64,000 nt of DNA, from contig NZ_CP109907.1 of the NCBI RefSeq assembly GCF_033097525.1, positions 5,890,001-5,954,000 of the forward strand, given 5' to 3'. This document shows, one piece after another, positions 33,685 through 43,312 of this stretch. The translations under genes and the position numbers were made by a program. Every line of letters begins with the position of its first letter. Positions within the stretch are counted from its first letter, which is position 1. Below the pieces are notes generated by a model. That model worked only from the letters and a program-made list of their open reading frames with translations, did no database searches and had not been told where the DNA came from. This DNA comes from Sphingobacterium sp. UGAL515B_05 (GTDB lineage Bacteria > Bacteroidota > Bacteroidia > Sphingobacteriales > Sphingobacteriaceae).

Positions 33685-33990
33685 CTATTTCAACAAACTA
33701 ATACACTTGTCTATTTCCCGCACAAAATCGTTAATTTTTTGTTTTGTGTCAAGTATTTTTTCATTAATTGCTTCCTTATCCGTTTCAGAATCTAACGTAC
33801 GGGCAACTGCCAAAGCTTTAACCTTCTCTTCCAATTGCTTGCTCTTATCGTTGCTCGCATCGAAAGCCACTTTTAAGGATTGTACCTCTAATTTAAGCAA
33901 ATCATTTTCTTCTTGCAAGACTTCGCACAATTGAATTAAATTTTTCGTTTTCTCAACGATCAGATTCATTTGTGAAGACAATGTTGCCAT
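33685..33990 (-). CDS. small coiled-coil protein, possible ZapB-like division factor
   Basis: The 101-residue product is almost entirely heptad-type helix (LIQLCEVLQEENDLLKLEVQ and later segments), with no membrane helix or catalytic motif. Its place between pheT and zapA, and its size, resemble small coiled-coil partners of ZapA such as ZapB. No sequence signature proves that. It could also be a generic cell-division or nucleoid-associated scaffold. Confidence 0.75.
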   Translation of the reverse strand: MATLSSQMNLIVEKTKNLIQLCEVLQEENDLLKLEVQSLKVAFDASNDKSKQLEEKVKALAVARTLDSETDKEAINEKILDTKQKINDFVREIDKCISLLK

Positions 33991-34030
33991 AATATAAATT
34001 GAATATTACCAATTAATGTTGTATCTCTAA

Positions 34031-36427
34031 TTAACCACGCACTTCCGCGCCTAGTTCCTTCTCAAAATTAACAATTAATTTTTGAACTATCGCATCAATT
34101 TGCTTATCAGTAAGTGTTTTTTCTTCATCCTGCAAGATAAAGCTCAGAGCATAAGACTTTTTCCCTTGCGGAATTTTATCACCTTTATACACGTCAAACA
34201 CATTTACCTCCTTTAAAAGCTTGCGTTCGGTCTTCTGAGCGACAAATTGTAGCTTATCGAAGCTCACATTTTCGTCGATCAAGAGTGACAAATCTCTGCG
34301 TACAGCCGGGAATTTGGAAACTTCTTTATATTGGATGCTATTCTTACGAATAATTTTCATCAAAACATCCCAGTCAAAATCAGCAAAGAAAACCTGACCT
34401 TCAACATCTGCTTTTTTCAAATCCGCGTTTGCAATTGCACCAAATGAAACCAAACATTTCTGCCCTTTCATATAGTTCAAACCATAGGTAAAATGTGAAC
34501 TTGTAGCATCTTGTATCTGAATTCCTTCAATTTTCAGCCTTTTAACAATAGTATCTACTGCTGCTTTTAGGTTATAGAAATTAACGCTTCCTTTGTTGTT
34601 GTTCCACTGCTCGGCTTCACCATTACCCGCCATAACGAAAGCAAAGTGCTGCGTTTCTTTATAACCTTCGCCATCAAGCGCATAAGTTTTACCGTATTCA
34701 AAGAATTTCACATCAAAATTTCTTCGCTTTTGGTTATATTCGATCGCACTCAAAGCAGAAAACACCATATTTTGACGCATGGTATCCAAATCTGAACTCA
34801 GGGGATTAAGCAATTTAACCGCTGTTTCACTATCATCGGCATAATCCAGCTTCGTCAATGAATTGGATAAAATTTCACGAAATCCATTAGCGATCAACAG
34901 ATCGGCCAATTGATTTAAGACAACTTCTTTATCTGGTTTTTCAGCCGTATTTAAAGATGCTTTAATTTGTGATTTCAACTCAATGTTGTTATAACCGTAA
35001 ATACGCAACACTTCTTCTACAATATCCACTTCACGTGTGACATCGACACGATATGCAGGCACCAACACATCAAGACCCGCTTCACTTTCTGCGGCTATTT
35101 CAATACCTAACGCAACGATGATTGATTTAATTTCCTCATTTGGAATCGCCTGACCAATCAAACGAACCACATTTGCATAGCTAACGTGAAATGAAAATGG
35201 TTTAATCACGACAGGATACTCATCCTTTAGGGTAGATGAAATCGTTCCACCTGCAATTTCTTGAATCAATAAAGCTGCGCGCTTCAATGCTTCAACCGTA
35301 ATATTAGGATCAGTACCACGTTCGAAACGGAAAGAAGCATCTGTTTTTAAACCATGTCTTTTGGAAGTCTTCCGTACAGAAACAGCATTGAAATAAGCCG
35401 ACTCCAAAAATACGTTGGTCGTTTCGCCAGATACCCCCGAATACGCTCCACCAAAAACCCCGGCAATACACATCGGTTTTTCAGCATCGGCAATCACCAA
35501 GTCCTCTGCAGACAAGGTACGCTCCACACCATCTAGGGTAACAAATTTCTCGCCCTCAGTCGCAAGGCGAACAAGGACTTTATTTCCCGCAATTTTATCA
35601 GCATCAAATGCATGCAATGGCTGACCTAAATCGTGTAATATATAATTTGTGACGTCGACAATATTATTGATCGGGCGAACACCGATAACATTTAATTTCT
35701 CTTTTAACCAATCAGGAGATTCTCCAACCTGAACACCGCTAATATTGATACCACTATAACGTGGGCAAGCCTGTGCGTCTGCAACGACCACTGCCGTTCC
35801 CTCAGCCTCAGCAGCCTCGAATGCAGAAACGTCTGCTTTTAACACTTTTGTACGGAAATGTGCAGCAATATCTCTTGCAACGCCTAAATGCGAAGCTGCA
35901 TCTGCACGATTTGGCGTTAAACCAATTTCATAACGGTAATCATCCTGGATATTGAAATGATCTTTCACTAAGGTCCCCACGGCAACATCAGCTGGTAATT
36001 CAACGATACCCGCATGGGATGTACCTAAACCGATTTCATCTTCTCCACATAACATACCTTCGGAAACTTCACCACGAATTTTAGATTTGGTAATTTTAAA
36101 AGGCTCTCCTGTAAGCGGATGGCATGTCGTGCCTACTGTAGCAACAATGACTTTCAATCCTGTACGACAGTTCGGTGCGCCACATACAATGTGCAATAAC
36201 TCCGGCCCACCGACATCAACGGTAGTTACTCTCAATTTATCGGCATTAGGATGCTGTTCACAAGTTTTCACTTCACCAACAACCAAACCATCCAATCCAC
36301 CTGGGATACTCTGCACGACGTCCAAAGCTTCTACTTCCAATCCTGTATTTGTCAAGATAAGCGATAGTTCCTCCGGTGTCGAATCTATATTAACGTGTTG
36401 TTTTAACCAATTATATGAAATATTCAT
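34031..36427 (-). CDS. pheT: phenylalanyl-tRNA synthetase beta subunit
   Basis: The start is the ATG at 36427 (MNISYNWLKQHVNI); the longer open frame upstream lacks homology to the family. The 798-residue product has the N-terminal B1 domain with the tRNA-binding EMAP-like fold (about 40-150), the B3/B4 editing module, the B5 DNA-binding-like domain, the catalytic-like core and the C-terminal ferredoxin-fold anticodon-binding domain (FPAVRRDLSLLID onward). With PheS, not in this window, it charges tRNA-Phe. No T-box leader was seen. It heads the cluster with the coiled-coil gene and zapA. Confidence 0.97.
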   Translation of the reverse strand: MNISYNWLKQHVNIDSTPEELSLILTNTGLEVEALDVVQSIPGGLDGLVVGEVKTCEQHPNADKLRVTTVDVGGPELLHIVCGAPNCRTGLKVIVATVGTTCHPLTGEPFKITKSKIRGEVSEGMLCGEDEIGLGTSHAGIVELPADVAVGTLVKDHFNIQDDYRYEIGLTPNRADAASHLGVARDIAAHFRTKVLKADVSAFEAAEAEGTAVVVADAQACPRYSGINISGVQVGESPDWLKEKLNVIGVRPINNIVDVTNYILHDLGQPLHAFDADKIAGNKVLVRLATEGEKFVTLDGVERTLSAEDLVIADAEKPMCIAGVFGGAYSGVSGETTNVFLESAYFNAVSVRKTSKRHGLKTDASFRFERGTDPNITVEALKRAALLIQEIAGGTISSTLKDEYPVVIKPFSFHVSYANVVRLIGQAIPNEEIKSIIVALGIEIAAESEAGLDVLVPAYRVDVTREVDIVEEVLRIYGYNNIELKSQIKASLNTAEKPDKEVVLNQLADLLIANGFREILSNSLTKLDYADDSETAVKLLNPLSSDLDTMRQNMVFSALSAIEYNQKRRNFDVKFFEYGKTYALDGEGYKETQHFAFVMAGNGEAEQWNNNKGSVNFYNLKAAVDTIVKRLKIEGIQIQDATSSHFTYGLNYMKGQKCLVSFGAIANADLKKADVEGQVFFADFDWDVLMKIIRKNSIQYKEVSKFPAVRRDLSLLIDENVSFDKLQFVAQKTERKLLKEVNVFDVYKGDKIPQGKKSYALSFILQDEEKTLTDKQIDAIVQKLIVNFEKELGAEVRG

Positions 36428-36892
36428 CTCGAATTTGATTTGATGCACAAACTTAGATAAATTTGAGTTTATATCCAACGTCAATTTACCCTTCATCGAC
36501 AGTTGGCCTGAATTTAATGCAGTAAGTAGGCTCCTCAAAAGACTTCATTAAGCTAGGCAGCAAGCGATTTTATCTTTTTTTGGAAAGTTGATACGATAGA
36601 ACCAAGTTAGCTATTTGGACCTTAGATTTATACCGAAGGAAGAGATCGTATGAAGGAGTTCATAAATCCCTTCCCAAGGATAATCATATTTATTCATAGG
36701 TGATGAATGCTGCGAATGTAGGGGCTTTCCCCGAGCGAAACGAATGCAATTATTAATTATAACTTTTATTTACATGAATTAACACAACTTTACACTTATT
36801 TACACAAAACAGCAATTTTGGCCTTTTCCAATAAACGCAACCTGAACCTATTTTTTAATGAAAATTCAAGCATTTCCATCAAAATAAATATG
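36428..36892. other. divergent intergenic region between pheT and purL
   Basis: About 510 bases separate the two start codons. No purine riboswitch, T-box or tRNA was recognised. The left end should hold the pheT promoter. The purL -7 box is listed separately. A short hairpin-forming GGGGCTTTCCCC lies near 36720. Confidence 0.5.
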
Positions 36893-36900
36893 TAACTTTG
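36893..36900 (+). promoter_or_regulatory. -7 box (TAACTTTG) of purL
   Basis: This exact TAnnTTTG match ends 38 bases before the purL ATG. A palindrome GAACGTTC (36914-36921) lies between it and the start codon, a possible operator or chance. Confidence 0.6.
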
Positions 36901-36938
36901 TGCTTTAATTTGAAGAACGTTCAAAACAAACATTTATA

Positions 36939-39900
36939 ATGATTCATTTCTTTGAGAACCCATCGAACACTGTATATGGTGTTCAAAGCGTAAACTCTTT
37001 ATCACAAGAAGACATTACTAAACTCAACTGGCTATTCGGCAACGCCAAAAAACTAGACGACCAAAACCTTAACCATTACTTTGTAGGACCCCGCGCTGCG
37101 ATGGTTACTCCCTGGAGTACCAATGCCGTAGAAATCACACAAAATATGGGCATTGCAGGAATTGTTCGTATAGAAGAATTTCAACCGGTACCAGCGGATT
37201 TCAATGACTTCGATCCAATGATTTCACAAAAGTTCAGTATGTTGACACAGGACATGTATACCGTCAACATCACACCTGAACCGATATTGGAAATTGAAGA
37301 CATCGAGGCCTACAACAAATCTGAGGGCCTTGCGCTAAATCCAGAAGAAGTAGACTACCTCAATAATCTTTCGACCAAGTTGGGTCGTCTGCTTACAGAC
37401 TCAGAAGTATTCGCTTTTTCACAAGCAAATTCTGAACACTGTAGACACAAGATTTTCAATGGTACTTTTATCATCGATGGCGAAGAGCAGCCCACTTCCC
37501 TATTTAAATTAATCAAAAAGACTTCTGAAACCAATCCGAACGAGATTGTTTCTGCTTATAAAGATAACGTTGCCTTTGTTAAAGGTCCGCGTGTCACACA
37601 ATTTGCACCTAAATCTGCCGACAAACCTGATTTTTACGAAGAGAAAGCATTTGATTCGGTTTTATCAGTAAAAGCAGAAACACACAATTTTCCAACTACT
37701 GTAGAGCCATTTTCGGGGGCTGCTACTGGGTCAGGTGGTGAAATCCGCGACCGTATGGCCGGTGGCCAAGGAGCGATTCCATTGGCGGGTACAGCCGTAT
37801 ATATGACTGCTTATTCGCGATTGGAACAAAATAAATTGGACCTTCAGGCAGGAACAGTAACTGAGCCAGCAAAGGAACTCAACAAAACACGCCCATGGGA
37901 AAATGCGATGCAAGAGCGTCAATGGTTATACCAAACCCCAGTTGACATCCTGATCAAAGCTTCCAACGGTGCTTCTGACTTCGGTAATAAGTTTGGCCAG
38001 CCCCTCATTACAGGTTCTGTATTGACCTTCGAGCATGAAGAGGATGGCCGTAAACTTGGCTACGACAAAGTCATTATGCAGGCTGGTGGTGTTGGCTATG
38101 GAAAACTAGATCAAGCGAAAAAACATACGCCGAAAACTGGTGATAAAGTCGTTATCCTAGGTGGTGAAAATTACCGCATCGGAATGGGTGGAGCTGCTGT
38201 ATCTTCTGCAGATACGGGAGCATTTGGTTCTGGAATTGAGCTTAATGCGATTCAACGTTCCAATCCCGAAATGCAAAAACGTGCAGCGAATGCTGTTCGT
38301 GGCTTAGTAGAGTCCGATCATAACCCAATTGTCTCTATCCATGATCATGGTGCAGGTGGCCACTTAAACTGTTTATCTGAACTTGTTGAAGAGACCGGAG
38401 GTTTAATTGATCTGGATGCGCTTCCTGTGGGAGATCCTACATTATCGGCGAAAGAAATTATCGGTAATGAATCGCAAGAACGTATGGGACTTGTGATCGC
38501 TGAAGATGATATTGATACGTTAAAACGTGTTGCAGATCGCGAACGTGTACCAATGTACACTGTAGGTGATGTCACTGGCGACCACCGCTTTACTTTTGAA
38601 TCGAAAAGTACAGGTGAAAAACCAATGGATTACGCCCTTGAAGATTTCTTTGGTTCATCCCCAAAAACTTTCATGCGCGATAAAACTGTAGTTCGCAATT
38701 ACGCTGATCTTGCTTATGATGCAGCCGACATTCCAAACTACTTAAACCAAGTATTACAACTGGAAGCTGTTGCTTCGAAAGATTGGTTAACCAATAAAGT
38801 AGACCGTTGTGTTGGTGGCCGTGTTGCCAAACAACAATGTGTAGGTCCATTGCAGTTAGCGTTGAACAACGTCGGTGTTATGGCACTTGACTATAAAGGT
38901 AAAGAAGGTATTGCGACAACAATAGGTCACTCGCCTGTTGCCGCCTTGGTGGATCCAGCGGCGGCAAGTAGAACGGCTATTGCCGAATCGCTTTCCAACA
39001 TCGTATTTGCGCCAATCAAAAATGGCCTCGCAGGAATCTCCCTATCGGCCAACTGGATGTGGGCAGCCAATAATGAGGGGGAAGATGCCCGCTTATACCA
39101 AGCTGTTAAAGCCTGCTCGGATTTTGCCATTGCATTGGGAATCAATATCCCGACGGGAAAGGATTCTTTGTCGATGAAACAAAAATATCCAAACGGCGAA
39201 AACGTCATTGCCCCAGGCACATTGATCATTTCTGCCGCAGGAAATTGTACGGATATCACAAAAGTGGTAGAACCGGTGCTGAACAAAAAGGCCGGATCGA
39301 TCTATTACATCAACTTATCAAAAGATCAGTTCAAATTAGGCGGTTCGTCATTTGCACAAATCATCAATAAATTAGGTACTGAAGTACCGACCATTCAAGA
39401 TGCTGCTTATTTCAAAACAGCATTCAATACCGTACAGCAATTAATTAACGAAGGACAGATCGAAGCTGGTCACGACGTCGGATCGGGGGGCTTAATTACC
39501 ACCTTATTGGAAATGACCTTTGCCGATGTGAATCTAGGCGCCAACTATGACCTTTCAGCATTAAACGAATCTGATAGCGTAAAAGCCTTCTTTAATGAGA
39601 ATATTGCACTTGTCCTGCAAGCGAAAGACGACGCTGCTTTTGAAGCGATTGTCAAGGAAGCTGCTGTGGACGCGGTTAAAATTGGCCAGGTGATCGAAGG
39701 TAATACGGTAACGATTAAAAATCAAGAAGCAGTATTTAGCTTTGATGTCGCAGCAACACGTGATGTATGGTCTACAACATCATTCCTTCTGGATTCAAAG
39801 CAATCTAAAAATGGAACAGCACAACAACGTTTCGATAATTATAAAAATCAACCCCTAGCCTTTACTTTCCCAAGTCAATTTGATGGTAAGATACCAGTAA

Positions 39901-40670
39901 TCGACGGAACTAAACCACGTCCGAAAGCTGCGATCCTTCGTGAGAAAGGTTCCAACTCCGAACGCGAAATGGCTAACGCAATGTTCTTGGCAGGATTTGA
40001 TGTAAAAGATGTTCACATGACCGATTTGATCGCGGGTCGTGAGACATTGGAAGACATCCAATTTATAGGTGCTGTAGGTGGTTTCTCGAACTCAGATGTA
40101 TTGGGTTCGGCAAAAGGTTGGGCCGGAGCTTTCCTTTACAATGAAAAAGCGAAAAAAGCCCTGACCGATTTCTTTGCTCGCCCGGATACACTTTCGGTTG
40201 GTATCTGTAATGGCTGTCAGCTATTTATGGAACTTGAGATGATCAATCCTGAGCATGAAATCCACGGAAAAATGCTACACAATACTTCCGGAAAACACGA
40301 GTCAAACTTTGTATCTGTAAAAGTTCAGGAAAACAATTCCGTCATGTTATCGACACTGGCGGGAAGTACATTGGGTGTTTGGATCTCACATGGGGAGGGA
40401 AAATTCAACCTTCCATATGCTGAAGAGCAATACAATATCGTTGCAAAATATGCGTATGAGCAATATCCGCATAACCCAAATGGTTCGGACTATAATACAG
40501 CAATGGTCTGCGATAAGACTGGACGTCACTTGGCTACTATGCCACATATTGAGCGCTCGGTGTTCCAATGGCATTGGGCAAATTATCCAAAAGGTCGTCA
40601 GGACGAAGTTTCTCCTTGGATTGAAGCATTCGTTAATGCACGTCGATGGATTGACGCGCAAGGCAAATAA
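36939..40670 (+). CDS. purL: phosphoribosylformylglycinamidine synthase, large single-chain form
   Basis: PurL converts FGAR to FGAM in de novo purine synthesis, using ATP and glutamine. At 1243 residues it is the large type, with an N-terminal PurS-like domain, a linker, two AIR-synthase-like halves (SVKAETHNFPTTVEPFSG, EIRDRMAGGQG) and a C-terminal class I glutaminase domain. The glutaminase has GICNGCQLF (nucleophile Cys1093) and SHGEGKF (His and Glu of the triad). It is a single gene with its own promoter and terminator. Confidence 0.97.
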   Translation: MIHFFENPSNTVYGVQSVNSLSQEDITKLNWLFGNAKKLDDQNLNHYFVGPRAAMVTPWSTNAVEITQNMGIAGIVRIEEFQPVPADFNDFDPMISQKFSMLTQDMYTVNITPEPILEIEDIEAYNKSEGLALNPEEVDYLNNLSTKLGRLLTDSEVFAFSQANSEHCRHKIFNGTFIIDGEEQPTSLFKLIKKTSETNPNEIVSAYKDNVAFVKGPRVTQFAPKSADKPDFYEEKAFDSVLSVKAETHNFPTTVEPFSGAATGSGGEIRDRMAGGQGAIPLAGTAVYMTAYSRLEQNKLDLQAGTVTEPAKELNKTRPWENAMQERQWLYQTPVDILIKASNGASDFGNKFGQPLITGSVLTFEHEEDGRKLGYDKVIMQAGGVGYGKLDQAKKHTPKTGDKVVILGGENYRIGMGGAAVSSADTGAFGSGIELNAIQRSNPEMQKRAANAVRGLVESDHNPIVSIHDHGAGGHLNCLSELVEETGGLIDLDALPVGDPTLSAKEIIGNESQERMGLVIAEDDIDTLKRVADRERVPMYTVGDVTGDHRFTFESKSTGEKPMDYALEDFFGSSPKTFMRDKTVVRNYADLAYDAADIPNYLNQVLQLEAVASKDWLTNKVDRCVGGRVAKQQCVGPLQLALNNVGVMALDYKGKEGIATTIGHSPVAALVDPAAASRTAIAESLSNIVFAPIKNGLAGISLSANWMWAANNEGEDARLYQAVKACSDFAIALGINIPTGKDSLSMKQKYPNGENVIAPGTLIISAAGNCTDITKVVEPVLNKKAGSIYYINLSKDQFKLGGSSFAQIINKLGTEVPTIQDAAYFKTAFNTVQQLINEGQIEAGHDVGSGGLITTLLEMTFADVNLGANYDLSALNESDSVKAFFNENIALVLQAKDDAAFEAIVKEAAVDAVKIGQVIEGNTVTIKNQEAVFSFDVAATRDVWSTTSFLLDSKQSKNGTAQQRFDNYKNQPLAFTFPSQFDGKIPVIDGTKPRPKAAILREKGSNSEREMANAMFLAGFDVKDVHMTDLIAGRETLEDIQFIGAVGGFSNSDVLGSAKGWAGAFLYNEKAKKALTDFFARPDTLSVGICNGCQLFMELEMINPEHEIHGKMLHNTSGKHESNFVSVKVQENNSVMLSTLAGSTLGVWISHGEGKFNLPYAEEQYNIVAKYAYEQYPHNPNGSDYNTAMVCDKTGRHLATMPHIERSVFQWHWANYPKGRQDEVSPWIEAFVNARRWIDAQGK

Positions 40671-40675
40671 TAAAG

Positions 40676-40709
40676 AAAAGCTCCTTCATGTATGAAGGAG
40701 CTTTTTTTT
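40676..40709. terminator. terminator between convergent purL and the DoxX gene
   Basis: The stem AAAAGCTCCTTCA/TGAAGGAGCTTTT (40676-40688 with 40693-40705, loop TGTA) is followed by eight T on the plus strand. Its 3' end touches the stop codon of the opposing gene. Confidence 0.9.
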
Positions 40710-41154
40710 AGATATCCCTTTTGTATCCTGGTTTGTTCATCATTTGGTCTAGGGAGTATTTTCCAGAACCCATGACCATAAAAAAGATCAGCAAAAAGAA
40801 TACGACTATAGAAAGCCACAATTCGGAATTCAAATAACTAAAGCCGTGGGTGATATTAACAAAAAATACAGCCCCTACCAGTACCGGAAATAGCAGTAGT
40901 GAGGCCAAACGGGTTTGAAAACCTAAAATTAGGAACAACCCTCCCACCAAATGGGTAAAAACCACATAGTGAACAGCACCCCATGATGATAAGTGGAAAC
41001 TACTTTGTTCAATCATATGTTGAACAACATCCCTATCATTTACGAAACTTACACCTTTGGCAAAAATAACGACCCCTAAAGCAATTCTTAGGTAATCAAT
41101 CCATTGTGGGTGATGAGCATCGCCCCAATGTTCAATTTTGTGTATCAGGTTCAT
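40708..41154 (-). CDS. DoxX-family membrane protein
   Basis: The 148-residue product has four membrane helices, including the DoxX-like segment LRIALGVVIFAKGVSFV and the HLVGGLFLILGFQTRLASL loop-helix. DoxX proteins have been linked to thiosulfate/quinone redox reactions and to oxidative stress, but most members, like this one, are functionally undefined. It is a single gene. An AATC microsatellite lies 173-238 bases upstream of its start, and the purL terminator lies at its 3' end. Confidence 0.82.
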   Translation of the reverse strand: MNLIHKIEHWGDAHHPQWIDYLRIALGVVIFAKGVSFVNDRDVVQHMIEQSSFHLSSWGAVHYVVFTHLVGGLFLILGFQTRLASLLLFPVLVGAVFFVNITHGFSYLNSELWLSIVVFFLLIFFMVMGSGKYSLDQMMNKPGYKRDI

Positions 41155-41326
41155 AATATACCTCCTTTTTATAGATGGTTATAGCCTAATAACAGTTGAA
41201 CAGCAAAAAAGTTGTTCGCATGAGATGATTCACTATCAAAATGTTACGAAGTGAATACATCCCCACGCCTACACAATACTTCGGATATGACAAATCGCAG
41301 CCAAATCAGGCCTACGCTGTTTTCAA

Positions 41327-41393
<67 letters not shown>

Positions 41394-41404
41394 GCAACCG
41401 TAGG

Positions 41405-42319
41405 TTAGGAGAAAAAAAGTCGAATAACAAAATCCCAAAATGCAGTTGTTAGCAGCCCCACAACAATACTAAAACCGATAACCAGATTGACCAGCTTGGT
41501 ATTCAGATGGTATTGCTCGGCAATGATCCCCGAAGTGACCAAGGTTGGCATAGCTGCTTCGAATATACTGATCCGCGCAACAGCTCCCTTCACACCAAGT
41601 AGTAATGCAAATAGTAATACCAATGCTGGCGCTAGAATCAATTTATAACTCATCGCTGTACTGATCTGCGAAATCTGTTGTCGCCAACCATCAAACTTCA
41701 ACTGCAAACCAATAGAAAATAAGGCCAATGGCCCAACGGTGGCCACCAACTTATCGAAAAAAGGCTCGGCAACTGAAAGGTCAACAAATTGAGACAGCAT
41801 TAAAGCAGTTATACAACCGATTAGAGGTGGAAAGCTGACTAACTTTCGAAGCATAAATTTGACATCGATCGTTTCGCCATCCTGGACATTCGCTTTTAGT
41901 GCATTGATGATTCCGGCTGTAGAAAGTAGAATAAATGTAGTTTGGTCGCAAATAATTGCAATCGGCAATTGGGCTTCACCAAAATAGGCGATGATCAATG
42001 GAAAGCCTATAAAGGACGTATTGCTATAACCTGCTGCCAATTCCAAGCTACTGCGCGAACGCTGTTTATAATTTTTGCGCCGACAGTACACTTCCATAAA
42101 TAACCAACTACCTGCCCAAACGAGGATTGCCGAAAACACGGGAAACAGTAATTGTGATGACCATACGATCTTCGGAATATATTTGAAAGACACCGCCGGC
42201 AGCGCAAAATAAAGAATCAAGGTATTGATCCCCTTATGTGCTTCGGAATGAATTAAATTTGTTCGCCTTAATACCATCCCCGCTGCGATGCAAAATGCAA
42301 TCATTATAAAATTAATCAT
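41405..42319 (-). CDS. AEC (auxin efflux carrier) family transporter
   Basis: The 304-residue protein has about ten membrane helices arranged as two halves. It has the AEC-type Asn/Pro motifs in helix breaks (YFALPAVSF in helix 2 and AMPTLVTSGIIAEQY in the second half). Bacterial AEC members move organic acids or amino acids such as malate. It is transcribed away from an AraC regulator, with probable operator repeats in the gap, so the regulator probably controls it in response to its substrate. The substrate is not predictable from the sequence. Confidence 0.85.
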   Translation of the reverse strand: MINFIMIAFCIAAGMVLRRTNLIHSEAHKGINTLILYFALPAVSFKYIPKIVWSSQLLFPVFSAILVWAGSWLFMEVYCRRKNYKQRSRSSLELAAGYSNTSFIGFPLIIAYFGEAQLPIAIICDQTTFILLSTAGIINALKANVQDGETIDVKFMLRKLVSFPPLIGCITALMLSQFVDLSVAEPFFDKLVATVGPLALFSIGLQLKFDGWRQQISQISTAMSYKLILAPALVLLFALLLGVKGAVARISIFEAAMPTLVTSGIIAEQYHLNTKLVNLVIGFSIVVGLLTTAFWDFVIRLFFS

Positions 42320-42373
42320 GTTTTCTTATCATTTTATACGACACAAAGGTGCGATAGTAGAGCAGGCAATAAC

Positions 42374-42401
42374 ATGTACAAATACATTATTTTTATGTAC
42401 A
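42374..42401. promoter_or_regulatory. paired TGTACA sites, probable AraC-type operator
   Basis: ATGTACA occurs at 42374-42380 and 42395-42401, exactly 21 bases (two helical turns) apart on the same face. Both copies lie between the divergent AEC and AraC start codons. AraC proteins commonly bind direct repeats with this spacing. Confidence 0.5.
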
Positions 42402-42426
42402 TTTAAAGATATATATCAGGAGAGCA

Positions 42427-43257
42427 ATGCGCAAAAAACAGTTTGAACCTTTACGGATCAGCGAATTTATTGAGGATAGTTTTCATTTGCCCCCCCACGA
42501 GCAAAATTATTATGAGCTTGTTTATATTCGTTCGGGCAAAGGAACCCATGTGATCAACAAATTTGAACTGAATTATGAACCTGGCGATGTGTTCTTAATT
42601 AGTCCCGCAGACAAGCATTATTTTAACATTGAAGAAAAGACCCATTTTTTGTTTATTTTATTTACAGACACCTACTTTCTGCAGAATAAACGTAATCTAA
42701 AGCGCTATGCCTGGATTATGGAGCTAATGAACGATAAAGGAATAAAGGAACGCAAACTGTATATGGACGAACACCATCGCCTAATTTATTCACATATCCT
42801 GGAAGCTGTCCGACTGTATAGTAATACCACTGTCAACGAGCGTTCTGATTGGCTATTTGACCAACTCGTTGCGATCTTTGGGCTCTACAAAGAAATATCA
42901 GAAACACAACGCTTACCCCAGCAGCATGAACTATATGTTGACCGATCGATTTCGGCTTATATTCATCGCTATATTTTTTCGCCCGAAAAACTTCAGGTCA
43001 ACCTGCTGGCTCAGAAATTTAATATTGCTCCATCCTATTTTGGAATCTATTTTAAGAAGAACTTCGGCACCAGTTTAAGAGCCTATATCAACAGCTACAG
43101 GATCGAACTCATCGAAAACAGACTTAAATCCAAAGATTATACCTTGAAACAAATTGCTGCAGAACTCGGATTTACCGACGAGAGCCATCTTTCCCATTTC
43201 TACAAACGGGCCAAGGGATTCAGCCCCTTATATTTCCGAACTCATTTGACTAAATAA
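42427..43257 (+). CDS. AraC-family transcriptional regulator
   Basis: The 276-residue product has an N-terminal cupin-type sensor (ELVYIRSGKGTHVINKFEL, FLISPADKHYF) and a C-terminal double helix-turn-helix (from about residue 180) ending in LKQIAAELGFTDESHLSHF and the signature FYKRAKGFSPLYFR. A moderately good ribosome binding site (AGGAGAG) precedes the ATG. It is divergent from an AEC transporter and likely regulates both genes through the TGTACA sites between them. Confidence 0.9.
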   Translation: MRKKQFEPLRISEFIEDSFHLPPHEQNYYELVYIRSGKGTHVINKFELNYEPGDVFLISPADKHYFNIEEKTHFLFILFTDTYFLQNKRNLKRYAWIMELMNDKGIKERKLYMDEHHRLIYSHILEAVRLYSNTTVNERSDWLFDQLVAIFGLYKEISETQRLPQQHELYVDRSISAYIHRYIFSPEKLQVNLLAQKFNIAPSYFGIYFKKNFGTSLRAYINSYRIELIENRLKSKDYTLKQIAAELGFTDESHLSHFYKRAKGFSPLYFRTHLTK

Positions 43258-43312
43258 TAAGCCTTGCCCATAATCCATGATGCACACTCGTCAGAAAAAG
43301 TCAATTGATAAA

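Noticed and set aside
36428..36938. Purine riboswitch or T-box leader upstream of purL or pheT
   Set aside because: No conserved core such as the purine aptamer loops or a T-box sequence could be found by eye in either direction.
38927..39286. 119-residue antisense frame in purL
   Set aside because: It lies antisense to a conserved purL segment and has no supporting signals.
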